From Ornithodoros turicata (Eukaryota > Arthropoda > Arachnida > Ixodida > Argasidae), in contig NC_088201.1 in assembly GCF_037126465.1 (NCBI RefSeq), positions 69,834,879 to 69,898,878 of the forward strand: a stretch of 64,000 nucleotides of DNA, written 5' to 3'. Numbering within the stretch: the stretch's first letter is position 1; every line of letters begins with the position of its first letter. A program made the translations under genes and the position numbers. Below, piece after piece: positions 11,801 through 24,957 of the stretch. A model generated the notes under the pieces. That model was not told the origin of the DNA, did no database searches, and was given only the letters and a program-made list of their open reading frames with translations.

Positions 11801-14800
11801 CTTTGAAGAAATAAACGGTGAGTACAACTGCATGTCAATTGCTCTGCTCCCTGTACCTGTAACAGTTACCTTTCTCTTTGCAGTGTTTCGATGCCAGAGC
11901 TAACTGATGGGTGCACATGGTTCCTTCGTATGTTCTTCCTTTGAAAATATAAACGGTGACCATAACTGCATGTCAATTGCTCTGCTCCCTGTAACAGTTT
12001 CCTTTCTCTTTGCAGTGTTTCGATGTCAGAGCTAACTGATGGATGCACATGGTTCCTTCGTATGTTCTTCCTTTGAAGAAATAAACGGTGAGCATAACTG
12101 CATGTCAATTCCTCTGCTCCCTTTAACAGTTTCCTTTCTCTTTGCAGTGTTTCGATGCAAGAGCTAACTGATGGGTGCACATGGTTCTTTCGTATGTTCT
12201 TCCTTTGAAGAAATACAGGGTGAGCATAACTGCATGACAATTGCTGTGCTCCCTGTAACACTTTCCTTTCTCTTTGCAGTGTTTCGATGCAAGAGCTAGC
12301 TGATGGGTGCACATGGTTCCTTCGTATGTTCTTCCTTTGAAAAAATAAACGGTGAGCATAACTGCATGTCAATTGCTCTGCTCCCCGTAACAGTTTCCTT
12401 TCTCTTTGCAGTGTTTCGATGCAAGAGCTAACTGATGGGTGCACATGGTTCCTTCGTATGTTCTTCCTTTGAAGAAATAAACGGTGAGCATAACTGCATG
12501 TCAATTGCTCTGCTCCCTGTAACAGTTTCCTTTCTCTTTGCAGTGTTTCGATGCCAGAGCTAACTGATGGGTGCACATGGTTCCTTCGTATGTTCTTCCT
12601 TTGAAGAAATAAACGGTGAGTATAACTGCATGTCAGTTGCTCTGCTCCCTGTAACAGTTTCCTTTCTCTTTGCAGTGTTTCGATGCCAGAGCTAACTGAT
12701 GGCTGCACATGGTTCCTTCGTATGTTCTTCCTTTGAGAAAATAAACGGTGAGCATAACTGCATGTCAATTGCTCTGCTCCCTGTAACAAATTCCTTTCTC
12801 TTTGCAGTGTTTCGATGCCAGAGCTAAGTGATGGGTACACATGGTTCCTTCGTGTGTTCTTCCTTTGAAAAAATAAACGGTGAGCATAACTGCATGTCAA
12901 TTAGTCTGCTCCCTGTAACAGTTTCCTTTCTCTTTGCAGTGTTTCGATGCCAGAGCTAACTGATTGGTGCACATGGTTCCTTCGTATGTTCTTCCTTTGA
13001 AGAAATAAACGGTGAGTACAACTGTATGTCAATTGCTCTGCTCCCTGTAACAGTTTCCTTTCTCTTTGCAGTGTTTCGATGCCAGAGCTAACTGATGGGT
13101 GCACATGGTTCCTTCGTATGTTCTTTCTTTGAAAAAATAAACGGTGAGCATAACTGCATGTCAATTACTCTACTCCCTGTAACAGTTTCCTTTCTCTTTG
13201 CAGTGTTTCGATGCCAGAGCTAACTGATGGGTGCACATGGTTCCTTCGTATGTTCTTCCTTTGAAGAAATAAACGGTGAGCATAACTGCATGTCAATTGC
13301 TCTGCTCCCTGTAACAGTTTCCTTTCTCTTTGCAGTGTTTGGATGCCAGAGCTAACTGATTGGTGCACATGGTTCCTTCGTATGTTCTTCCTTTGAAGAA
13401 ATAAACGGTGAGTACAACTGTATGTCAATTGCTCTGCTCCCTGTAACAGTTTCCTTTCTCTTTGCAGTGTTTCGATGCCAGAGCTAACTGATGGGTGCAC
13501 ATGGTTCCTTCGTATGTTCTTTCTTTGAAAAAATAAACGGTGAGCATAACTGCATGTCAATTGCTGTGCTCCCTGTAACAGTTTCCTTTCTCTTTGCAGT
13601 GTTTCGATGCCAGAGCTAACTGATGGGTGCACATGGTTCCTTCGTATGTTCTTTCTTTGAAAAAATAAACGGTGAGCATAACTGCATGTCAATTGCTCTG
13701 CTCCCTGTAACAGTTTCCTTTCTCTTTGCAGTGTTTCGATGCCAGAGCTAACTGATGGGTGTACATGGTTCCTTCGTGTGTTCTTCCTTTGAAAAAAATA
13801 AACGGTGAGCATAACTGCATGTCAATTAGTCTGCTCCCTGTAACAGTTTCCTTTCTCTTTGCAGTGTTTCGATGCCAGAGCTAACTGATTGGTGCACATG
13901 GTTCCTTCGTATGTTCTTCCTTTGAAGAAATAAACGGTGAGTACAACTGTATGTCAATTGCTCTGCTCCCTGTAACAGTTTCCTTTCTCTTTGCAGTGTT
14001 TCGATGCCAGAGCTAACTGATGGGTGCACATGGTTCCTTCGTATGTTCTTTCTTTGAAAAAATAAACGGTGAGCATAAGTGCATGTCAATTGCTCTGCTC
14101 GCTGTAACAGTTTCCTTTCTCTTTGCAGTGTTTCGATGCCAGAGCTAACTGATGGGTGCACATGGTTCCTTCGTATGTTCTTCCTTTGAAGAAATAAACG
14201 GTGAGCATAACTGCATGTCAATTGCTCTGCTCCCTGTAACAGTTTCCTTTCTCTTTGCAGTGTTTCGATGCCAGAGTTAACTGATGGGTGCACATGGTTC
14301 CTTCGTATGTTCTTCCTTTGAAAAAATAAACGGTGAGCATAACTGTATGTTAATTGCTCTGCTCCCTGTAACAGTTTCCTTTCTCTTTGCAGTGTTTGGA
14401 TGCCAGAGCTAACTGATTGGTGCACATGGTTCCTTCGTATGTTCTTCCTTTGAAGAAATAAACGGTGAGTACAACTGTATGTCAATTGCTCTGCTCCCTG
14501 TAACAGTTTCCTTTCTCTTTGCAGCGTTTCGATGCCAGAGCTAACTGATGGGTGCACATGGTTCCTTCGTATGTTCTTTCTTTGAAAAAATAAACGGTGA
14601 GCATAACTGCATGTCAATTGCTGTGCTCCCTGTAACAGTTTCCTTTCTCTTTGCAGTGTTTCGATGCCAGAGCTAACTGATGGGTGCACATGGTTCCTTC
14701 GTATGTTCTTTCTTTGAAAAAATAAACGGTGAGCATAACTGCATGTCAATTGCTCTGCTCCCTGTAACAGTTTCCTTTTTCTTTGCAGTGTTTCGATGCC

Positions 14801-17800
14801 AGACCTAACTGATGGGTGCACATGGTTCCTTCGTATGTTCTTCATTTGAAAAAATAAACGGTGAGCATAACTGCATGTCAATTGCTCTGCTCCCTGTAGC
14901 AGTTTCCTTTCTCTTTGCAGTGTTTCGATGCCAGAGCTAACTGATGGGTGCACATGGTTCCTTCGTATGTTCTTCCTTTGAAGAAATAAACGGTGAGCAT
15001 AACTGCATGTCAATTGCTCTGCTCCCTGTAACAGTTTCCTTTCTCTTTGCAGTGTTTCGATGGCAGAGCTAACTGATGGGTGCACATGGTTCCCTCGTAT
15101 GTTTTTCCTTTGAAGAAATAAACGGTGAGCATAACTGTATGTTAATTGCTCTGCTCCCTGTAACAGTTTCCTTTCTCTTTGCAGTGTTTGGATGCCAGAG
15201 CTAACTGATTGGTGCACATGGTTCCTTCGTATGTTCTTCCTTTGAAGAAATAAACGGTGAGTACAACTGTATGTCAATTGCTCTGCTCCCTGTAACAGTT
15301 TCCTTTCTCTTTGCAGTGTTTCGATGCCAGAGCTAACTGATGGGTGCACATGGTTCCTTCGTATGTTCTTTCTTTGAAAAAATAAACGGTGAGCATAACT
15401 GCATGTCAATTGCTGTGCTCCCTGTAACAGTTTCCTTTCTCTTTGCAGTGTTTCGATGCCAGAGCTAACTGATGGGTGCACATGGTTCCTTCGTATGTTC
15501 TTTCTTTGAAAAAATAAACGGTGAGCATAACTGCATGTCAATTGCTCTGCTCCCTGTAACAGTTTCCTTTTTCTTTGCAGTGTTTCGATGCCAGACCTAA
15601 CTGATGGGTGCACATGGTTCCTTCGTATGTTCTTCATTTGAAAAAATAAACGGTGAGCATAACTGCATGTCAATTGCTCTGCTCCCTGTAGCAGTTTCCT
15701 TTCTCTTTGCAGTGTTTCGATGCCAGAGCTAACTGATGGGTGCACATGGTTCCTTCGTATGTTCTTCCTTTGAAGAAATAAACGGTGAGCATAACTGCAT
15801 GTCAATTGCTCTGCTCCCTGTACCTGTAACAGTTACCTTTCTCTTTGCAGTGTTTCGATGCCAGAGCTAACTGATGGGTGCACATGGTTCCTTCGTATGT
15901 TCTTCCTTTCAAAATATAAACGGTGACCATAACTGCATGTCAATTGCTCTGCTCCCTGTAACAGTTTCCTTTCTCTTTGCAGTGTTTCGATGCCAGAGCT
16001 AACTGATGGATGCACATGGTTCCTTCGTATGTTCTTCCTTTGAAGAAATAAACGGTGAGCATAACTGCATGTCAATTCCTCTGCTCCCTTTAACAGTTTC
16101 CTTTCTCTTTGCAGTGTTTCGATGCAAGAGCTAACTGATGGGTGCACATGGTTCTTTCGTATGTTCTTCCTTTGAAGAAATACAGGGTGAGCATAACTGC
16201 ATGACAATTGCTGTGCTCCCTGTAACAGTTTCCTTTCTCTTTGCAGTGCTTCGATGGCAGAGCTAACTGATGGGTGCACATGGTTCCTTCGTATGTTCTT
16301 CCTTTGAAGAAATAAACGGTGAGCATAACTGCATGTCAATTGCTCTGCTCCCTGTAACAGTTTCCTTTCTCTTTGCAGTGTTTCGATGCCAGAGCTAACT
16401 GATGGGTGCACATGGTTCCTTCGTATGTTCTTCCTTTGAAGAAATAAACGGTGAGCATAACTGCATGTCAATTGCTCTGCTCCCTGTAACAGTTTCCTTT
16501 CTCTTTGCAGTGTTTCGATGTCAGAGGTAACTGATGGGTGCACATGGTTCCTTCGTATGTTCTTTCTTTGAAAAAATAAACGGTGAGCATAGCTGCATGT
16601 CAATTGCTCTGCTCCCTGTAACAGTTTCCTTTCTCTTTGCAGTGTTTCGATGCCAGAGCTAAGTGATGGGTGCACATGGTTCCTTCGTGTGTTCTTCCTT
16701 TGAAAAAATAAACGGTGAGCATAACTGCATGTCAATTAGTCTGCTCCCTGTAACAGTTTCCTTTCTCTTTGCAGTGTTTCGATGCCAGAGCTAACTGATT
16801 GGTGCACATGGTTCCTTCGTATGTTCTTCCTTTGAAGAAATAAACGGTGAGTACAACTGTATGTCAATTGCTCTGCTCCCTGTAACAGTTTCCTTTCTCT
16901 TTGCAGTGTTTCGATGCCAGAGCTAACTGATGGGTGCATATGGTTCCTTCGTATGTTCTTTCTTTGAAAAAATAAACGGTGAGCATAACTGCATGTCAAT
17001 TGCTCTGCTCCCTGTAACAGTTTCCTTTCTCTTTGCAGTGTTTCGATGCCAGAGCTAACTGATGGGTGCACATGGTTCCTTCGTATGTTCTTTCATTGAA
17101 AAAATAAACGGTGAGCATAACTGCATGTCAATTGCTCTGCTCCCTGTAACAGTTTCCTTTCTCTTTGCAGTGTTTCGATGCCAGAGCTAACTGATGGGTG
17201 CACATGGTTCCTTCGTATGTTCTTCCTTTGAAGAAATAAACGGTGAGCATAACTGCATGTCAATTGCTCTGCTCCCTGTAACAGTTTCCTTTCTCTTTGC
17301 AGTGTTTCGATGCCAGAGCTAACTGATGGGTGCACATGGTTCCTTCGTATGTTCTTCCTTTGAAGAAATAAACGGTGAGTATAACTGCATGTCAATTGCT
17401 CTGCTCCCTGTAACAGTTTCCTTTCTCTTTGCAGTGTTTCGATGCCAGAGCTAACTGATGGGTGCACATGGTTCCTTCCTATGTTCTTCCTTTGAAGAAA
17501 TAAACGGTGAGTATAACTGCATGTCAGTTGCTCTGCTCCCTGTAACAGTTTCCTTTCTCTTTGCAGTGTTTCGATGCCAGAGCTAACTGATGGGTGCACA
17601 TGGTTCCTTCGTATGTTCTTCCTTTGAAGAAATAAACGGTGAGTATAACTGCATGTCAATTGCTCTGCTCCCTGTAACAGTTTCCTTTCTCTTTGCAGTG
17701 TTTCGATGCCAGAGCTAACTGATGGGTGCACATGGTTCCTTCCTATGTTCTTCCTTTGAAAAAATAAACGGTGAGTGTAATTGCATGTCAATTGCTCTGC

Positions 17801-20800
17801 TCCCTGTAACAGGTTCCTTTCTCTTTGCAGTGTTTCGATGCCAGAGCTAACTGATGGGTGCACATGGTTCCTTCGTATGTTCTTCATTTGAAAAAATAAA
17901 CGGTGAGCATAACTGCATGTCAATTGCTCTGCTCCCTGTAACAGTTTCCTTTCTCTTTGCAGTGTTTCGATGCCAGAGCTAACTGATGGGTGCACATGGT
18001 TCCTTCGTATGTTCTTCCTTTGAAAAAATAAACGGTGAGCATAACTGTATGTTAATTGCTCTGCTCCCTGTAACAGTTTCCTTTCTCTTTGCAGTGTTTC
18101 GATGCCACAGCTAACTGATGGGTGCACATGGTTCCTTCGTATGTTCTTCCTTTGAAGAAATAAACGGTGAGTATAACTGCATGTCAATTGCTCTGCTCCC
18201 TGTAACAGTTTCCTTTCTCTTTGCAGTGTTTCGATGCCAGAGCTAACTGATGGGTGCACATGGTTCCTTCCTATGTTCTTCCTTTGAAGAAATAAACGGT
18301 GAGTATAACTGCATGTCAGTTGCTCTGCTCCCTGTAACAGTTTCCTTTCTCTTTGCAGTGTTTCGATGCCAGAGCTAACTGATGGGTGCACATGGTTCCT
18401 TCGTATGTTCTTCCTTTGAAGAAATAAACGGTGAGTATAACTGCATGTCAATTTCTCTGCTCCCTGTAACAGTTTCCTTTCTCTTTGCAGTGTTTCGATG
18501 CCAGAGCTAACTGATGGGTGCACATGGTTCCTTCCTATGTTCTTCCTTTGAAAAAATAAACGGTGAGTGTAATTGCATGTCAATTGCTCTGCTCCCTGTA
18601 ACAGGTTCCTTTCTCTTTGCAGTGTTTCGATGCCAGAGCTAACTGATGGGTGCACATGGTTCCTTCGTATGTTTTTCCTTGGAAAAAATAAACTGTGAGT
18701 ATAACTGCATGTCAATTGCCCTGCTCCCTGTAAGAATTTCCTTTCTCTTTGCAGTGTTTCGATGCCAGAGCTAACTGATGGGTGCACATGGTTCCTTCGT
18801 ATGTTCTTCCTTTGAAGAAATAAACGGTGAGCATAACTGCATGTCAATTGCTCTGCTCCCTGTAACAGTTTGCTTTCTCTTTACAGTGTTTCGATGCCAG
18901 AGCTAACTGATGGGTGCACATGGTTCCTTCGTATGTTCTTCCTTTGAAGAAATAAACGGTGAGTATAACTGCATGTCAGTTGCTCTGCTCCCTGTAACAG
19001 TTTCCTTTCTCTTTGCAGTGTTTCGATGCCAGAGCTAACTGATGGCTGCACATGGTTCCTTCGTATGTTCTTCCTTTGAGAAAATAAACGGTGAGCATAA
19101 CTGCATGTCAATTGCTCTGCTCCCTGTAACAGTTTCCTTTCTCTTTGCAGTGTTTCGATGCCAGAGCTAAGTGATGGGTGCACAGGGTTCCTTCGTGTGT
19201 TCTTCCTTTGAAAAAATAAACGGTGAGCATAACTGCATGTCAATTAGTCTGCTCCCTGTAACAGTTTCCTTTCTCTTTGCAGTGTTTGGATGCCAGAGCT
19301 AACTGATTGGTGCATATGGTTCCTTCGTATGTTCTTCCTTTGAAAAAATAAACGGTGAGCATAACTGTATGTTAATTGCTCTGCTCCCTGTAACAGTTTC
19401 CTTTCTCTTTGCAGTGTTTCGATGCAAGAGCTAACTGATGGGTGCACATAGTTCCTTCGTATGTTCTTCCTTTGAAGAAATAAACGGTGAGCATAACTGC
19501 ATGTCAATTGCTCTGCTCCCTGTAACAGTTTCCTTTCTCTTTGCAGTGTTTCGATGCCAGAGCTAACTGATGGGTGCACATGGTTCCTTCGTATGTTCTT
19601 CATTTGAAAAAATAAACGGTGAGCATAACTGCATGTCAATTGCTCTGCTCCCTGTAGCAGTTTCCTTTCTCTTTGCAGTGTTTCGATGCCAGAGCTAACT
19701 GATTGGTGCACATGGTTCCTTCGTATGTTCTTCCTTTGAAGAAGTAAACGGTGAGTACAACTGTATGTCAATTGCTCTGCTCCCTGTAACAGTTTCCTTT
19801 CTCTTTGCAGTGTTTCGATGCCAGAGCTAACTGATGGGTGCACATGGTTCCTTCGTATGTTCTTTCTTTGAAAAAATAAACGGTGAGCATAACTGCATGT
19901 CAATTGCTCTGCTCCCTGTAACAGTTTCCTTTCTCTTTGCAGTGTTTCGATGCCAGAGCTAACTGATGGGTGCACATGGTTCCTTCGTATGTTCTTTCTT
20001 TGAAAAAATAAACGGTGAGCATAACTGCATGTCAATTGCTCTGCTCCCTGTAACAGTTTCCTTTCTCTTTGCAGTGTTTCGATGGCAGAGCTAACTGATG
20101 GGTGCACATGGTTCCCTCGTATGTTTTTCCTTTGAAGAAATAAACGGTGAGTACAACTGCATGTCAATTGCTCTGCTCCCTGTACCTGTAACAGTTTCCT
20201 TTCTCTTTGCAGTGTTTCGATGCCAGAGCTAACTGATGGGTGCACATGGTTCCTTCGTATGTTCTTCCTTTGAAAATATAAACGGTGAGCATAACTGCAT
20301 GTCAATTGCTCTGCTCCCTGTAACAGTTTCCTTTCTCTTTGCAGTGTTTCGATGCCAGAGCTAACTGATGGATGCACATGGTTCCTTCGTATGTTCTTCC
20401 TTTGAAGAAATAAACGGTGAGCATAACTGCATGTCAATTGCTCTGCTCCTTTTAACAGTTTCCTTTCTCTTTGCAGTGTTTCGATGCCAGAGCTAACTGA
20501 TGGGTGCACATGGTTCCTTCGTATGTTCTTCCTTTGAAGAAATACACGGTGAGCATAACTGCATGTCAATTGCTCTGCTCCCTGTAACAGTTTCCTTTCT
20601 CTTTGCAGTGTTTCGATGGCAGAGCTAACTGATGGGTGCACATGGTTCCTTCGTATGTTTTTCCTTTGAAAAAATAAACTGTGAGTATAACTGCATGTCA
20701 ATTGCCCTGCTCCCTGTAACAATTTCCTTTCTCTTTGCAGTGTTTCGATGCCAGAGCTAACTGATGGGTGCACATGGTTCCTTCGTATGTTCTTCCTTTG

Positions 20801-23800
20801 AAGAAATAAACGGTGAGCATAACTGCATGTCAATTGCTCTGCTCCCTGTAACAGTTTCCTTTCTCTTTGCAGTGTTTCGATGCCAGAGCTAACTGATGGG
20901 TGCACATGGTTCCTTCGTATGTTCTTCCTTTGAAGAAATAAACGGTGAGCATAACTGCATGTCAATTGCTCTGCTCCCTGTAACAGTTTCCTTTCTCTTT
21001 GCAGTGTTTCGATGGCAGAGCTAACTGATGGGTGCACATGGTTCCTTCGTATGTTCTTCCTTTGAAGAAATAAACGGTGAGCATAACTGCATGTCAATTG
21101 CTCTGCTCCCTGTAACAGTTTCCTTTCTCTTTACAGTGTTTCGATGCCAGAGCTAACTGATGGGTGCACATGGTTCCTTCGTATGTTCTTCCTTTGAAGA
21201 AATAAACGGTGAGTATAACTGCATGTCAGTTGCTCTGCTCCCTGTAACAGTTTCCTTTCTCTTTGCAGTGTTTCGATGCCAGAGCTAACTGATGGCTGCA
21301 CATGGTTCCTTCGTATGTTCTTCCTTTGAGAAAATAAACGGTGAGCATAACTGCATGTCAATTGCTCTGCTCCCTGTAACAGTTTCCTTTCTCTTTGCAG
21401 TGTTTCGATGCCAGAGCTAAGTGATGGGTGCACAGGGTTCCTTCGTGTGTTCTTCATTTGAAGAAGTAAACGGTGAGTACAACTGTATGTCAATTGCTCT
21501 GCTCCCTGTAACAGTTTCCTTTCTCTTTGCAGTGTTTCGATGCCAGAGCTAACTGATGGGTGCACATGGTTCCTTCGTATGTTCTTTCTTTGAAAAAATA
21601 AACGGTGAGCATAACTGCATGTCAATTGCTCTGCTCCCTGTAACAGTTTCCTTTCTCTTTGCAGTGTTTCGATGCCAGAGCTAACTGATGGGTGCACATG
21701 GTTCCTTCGTATGTTCTTTCTTTGAAAAAATAAACGGTGAGCATAACTGCATGTCAATTGCTCTGCTCCCTGTAACAGTTTCCTTTCTCTTTGCAGTGTT
21801 TCGATGGCAGAGCTAACTGATGGGTGCACATGGTTCCCTCGTATGTTTTTCCTTTGAAGAAATAAACGGTGAGTACAACTGCATGTCAATTGCTCTGCTC
21901 CCTGTACCTGTAACAGTTTCCTTTCTCTTTGCAGTGTTTCGATGCCAGAGCTAACTGATGGGTGCACATGGTTCCTTCGTATGTTCTTCCTTTGAAAATA
22001 TAAACGGTGAGCATAACTGCATGTCAATTGCTCTGCTCCCTGTAACAGTTTCCTTTCTCTTTGCAGTGTTTCGATGCCAGAGCTAACTGATGGGTGCACA
22101 TGGTTCCTTCGTATGTTCTTCCTTTGAAGAAATAAACGGTGAGCATAACTGCATGTCAATTGCTCTGCTCCTTTTAACAGTTTCCTTTCTCTTTGCAGTG
22201 TTTCGATGCCAGAGCTACCTGATGGGTGCACATGGTTCCTTCGTATGTTCTTCCTTTGAAGAAATACACGGTGAGCATAACTGCATGTCAATTGCTCTGC
22301 TCCCTGTAACAGTTTCCTTTCTCTTTGCAGTGTTTCGATGGCAGAGCTAACTGATGGGTGCACATGGTTCCTTCGTATGTTTTTCCTTTGAAAAAATAAA
22401 CTGTGAGTATAACTGCATGTCAATTGCCCTGCTCCCTGTAACAATTTCCTTTCTCTTTGCAGTGTTTCGATGCCAGAGCTAACTGATGGGTGCACATGGT
22501 TCCTTCGTATGTTCTTCCTTTGAAGAAATAAACGGTGAGCATAACTGCATGTCAATTGCTCTGCTCCCTGTAACAGTTTCCTTTCTCTTTGCAGTGTTTC
22601 GATGCCAGAGCTAACTGATGGGTGCACATGGTTCCTTCGTATGTTCTTCCTTTGAAGAAATAAACGGTGAGCATAACTGCATGTCAATTGCTCTGCTCCC
22701 TGTAACAGTTTCCTTTCTCTTTGCAGTGTTTCGATGGCAGAGCTAACTGATGGGTGCACATGGTTCCTTCGTATGTTTTTCCTTTGAAAAAATAAACTGT
22801 GAGTATAACTGCATGTCAATTGCCCTGCTCCCTGTAACAATTTCCTTTCTCTTTGCAGTGTTTCGATGCCAGAGCTAACTGATGGGTGCACATGGTTCCT
22901 TCGTATGTTCTTCCTTTGAAGAAATAAACGGTGAGCATAACTGCATGTCAATTGCTCTGCTCCCTGTAACAGTTTCCTTTCTCTTTGCAGTGTTTCGATG
23001 CCAGAGCTAACTGATGGGTGCACATGGTTCCTTCGTATGTTCTTCCTTTGAAGAAATAGACGGTGAGCATAACTGCATGTCAATTGCTCTGCTCCCTGTA
23101 ACAGTTTCCTTTCTCTTTGCAGTGTTTCGATGCCAGAGCTAACTGATGGGTGCACATGGTTCCTTCGTATGTTCTTCCTTTGAAAAAATAAACGGTGAGC
23201 ATAACTGCATGTCAATTGCTCTGCTCCCTGTAACAGTTTCCTTTCTCTTTGCAGTGTTTCGATGCCAGAGCTAACTCATTAGTGCACATTGTTCCTTCGT
23301 ATGTTCTTCCTTTGAAAAAATAAACGGTGAGCATAACTGCATGTCAATTGCTCTGCTCCCTGTAACAGTTTCCTTTCTCTTTGCAGTGTTTCGATGCCAG
23401 AGCTAACTGATGGGTGCACATGGTTCCTTCGTATGTTCTTCCTTTGAAAAAATAAACGGTGAGCATAATTGCATGTCAATTGCTCTGCTCCCTGTAAGAG
23501 TTTCCTTTCTCTTTGCAGTGTTTCGATGCCAGAGCTAACTGATGGGTGCACATGGTTCCTTCGTATGTTCTTCCTTTGAAGAAATAAACGGTGAGTATAA
23601 CTGCATGTCAATTGCTCTGCTCCCTGTAACAGTTTCCTTTCTCTTTGCAGTGTTTCGATGCCAGAGCTAACTGATGGGTGCACATGGTTCCTTCGTATGT
23701 TCTTCCTTTGAAGAAATAAACGGTGAGTGTAATTGCATGTCAATTGCTCTGCTCCCTTAACAGTTTCCTTTCTCTTTGCAGTGTTTCGATGCCAGAGCTA

Positions 23801-24177
23801 ACTGATGGGTGCACATGGTTCCTTCGTATGTTCTTCCTTTGAAAAAATAAACGGTGAGCATAACTGCATGTCAATTGCTCTGCTCCCTGTAACAGTTTCC
23901 TTTCTCTTTGCAGTGTTTCGATGCCAGAGCTAACTGATGGGTGCACATGGTTCCTTCGTATGTTCTTCCTTTGAAGAAATAAACGGTGAGTATAACTGCA
24001 TGTCAATTGCTCTGCTCCCTGTAACAGTTTCCTTTCTCTTTGCAGTGTTTCGATGCCAGAGCTAACTGATGGGTGCACATGGTTCCTTCGTATGTTCTTC
24101 CCTTGAAAAAATAAACGGTGAGCATAACTGCATGTCAATTGCTCTGCTCCCTGTAACAGTTTCCTTTCTCTTTCCAG
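5829..24177 (+). repeat. Tandem array of 132-bp micro-exon/micro-intron units (about 138 copies)
   Basis: The first repeat donor is at 5877 and the last at 24118. That distance is 138 periods of 132 bp plus 25 bp, which equals the indels I can find: four 6-bp insertions (at about 11851, 15818, 20180, 21902), two extra A (10219, 13796) and one missing base (23757). Each unit has a 60-nt intron: GTGAGC or GTGAGT donor, TGTAAC with the candidate branch A about 21 nt from the end, TTTCCTTTCTCTTTGCAG acceptor. A 72-nt exon ending in AATAAACG follows. The acceptor AG appears intact in every copy read. A few donors are damaged (for example GGGAGT at 7461, GTGCGC near 7726, GTGATC near 9047). Longer blocks are duplicated: the 6-bp insertion marks copies 30 units (3,967 bp) and 13 units (1,722 bp) apart. 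The reverse strand is open for hundreds of codons only because 132 is a multiple of three. Confidence 0.95.
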
Positions 24178-24250
24178 GGTGTTGATGCCAGAGGTGACTG
24201 GCGCATTTTCATCACTATGTGCATAGAAAATAAAACCCAATGTGACAAAC
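24178..24250 (+). other. Unique terminal exon with poly(A) signal
   Basis: The last micro-intron ends in TTTCCAG at 24177. The sequence after it begins like the repeat exon (GTTGATGCCAGAGGTGACTGG) but diverges and carries AATAAA at 24229-24234, so the array stops at a plausible 3' end. A short frame MPEVTGAFSSLCA ends at TAG 24223-24225. Poly(A) use is inferred. Confidence 0.5.
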
Positions 24251-24955
24251 ATCACAATGGGTTGCGCATGGTCATTGCTTAAACTGGACTATATGTAGAA
24301 AAAAAAAGAGGGGCTCCAGGGACGGGCACAGCACGATAAGGGTACACGGCATATACCAGTTCAAATTACTGGCCAATACAGTTTTTTAACGGCCACAGCA
24401 CAGTAATGATACACGGCGTATGCCTGTTAAAATTACTGCTCAATGGAGTATTTTTTCACGGGCACAACTTATACGGGGCCACCATAGAAAAAACGGCCAA
24501 TGTTTGGCAGCCAACTTTCCTTGCATTTGCCCGTTTCTTTTTTGTTTTTTTTTACTGTGAACTTTTTTACAGTGTAGTGGAAGGAAGGCTCTTGCTAAAA
24601 AAGGTATCGCGCAAGTACACACCGGCAAGGATGAAAATCTATGCGTCGGTTCAATGCTGGACAGCTCCTAGCGCGTCCTCTGAGGAGAGATTTGATCCTG
24701 AAGACATTAGGTCACCGGTAATTTCGTGCGGAAATGACGTCAGTATCCTCGCTGCCGTGTAAGGCACCTCACGGGTTCCGATAGGCAAGGTGCTTTGTGG
24801 TCGCTGCGTATATAAAATTGATTTCCCTGTCGCTTCAGAAGCAGTATGGGTGTCTGTCGCGCTGTTGTGAAGGGCTGACTATTCCCTTCAGGACTACAAT
24901 GCCAGGTAGTATACACAGCGACTGTAATGATGCGTACTTCTCCTCTCTCTCTCTC
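24251..24955. other. Intergenic, with a short tandem duplication
   Basis: No gene is recognised. A segment of about 70 bp beginning CACAGCAC is present twice (about 24327-24393 and 24394-24465) with divergence, each copy ending in a T-rich run. The rest is featureless up to the (CT)n(TA)n microsatellite at about 24940-24977. Confidence 0.4.
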
Positions 24956-24957
24956 TC

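Larger units (their letters stand above)
5142..24260 (+). ncRNA. Putative spliced transcription unit containing about 139 micro-introns
   Basis: Parts in order: promoter-like block, exon 1 with donor GTAAGT at 5315, intron 1 (5315-5828), unique 48-nt exon 2 (5829-5876), then 138 near-identical 72-nt exons separated by 60-nt introns. A unique terminal exon starting at 24178 follows, with AATAAA at 24229-24234. All three plus-strand frames of the 72-nt exon contain a stop, so the spliced product (about 10 kb if every intron is removed) would not encode one long protein. It would be a long non-coding RNA, or an mRNA with an enormous 3' UTR. Conserved splice signals on one strand and unique first and last exons are seen directly. 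That it is transcribed is an inference. A plain satellite that captured one exon/intron pair is the alternative. Confidence 0.45.

Noticed and set aside
22090..22350. 86-codon plus-strand frame inside the array
   Set aside because: It arises because one unit has TAC instead of TAA; it reads straight through an intron and matches no protein.
5829..24177. CRISPR-like array
   Set aside because: Units are 132 bp and repeated along their full length without unique spacers, in a eukaryotic context.
5953..24255. Very long minus-strand open frames (up to 694 codons) with a 44-residue repeat across the 132-bp array
   Set aside because: 132 is a multiple of three and one frame happens to lack stops, so openness is copied with each unit. 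The frame is broken wherever a 1-bp indel occurs, there is no unique protein part, and splice signals lie on the other strand. Kept as a repeat, not a gene.
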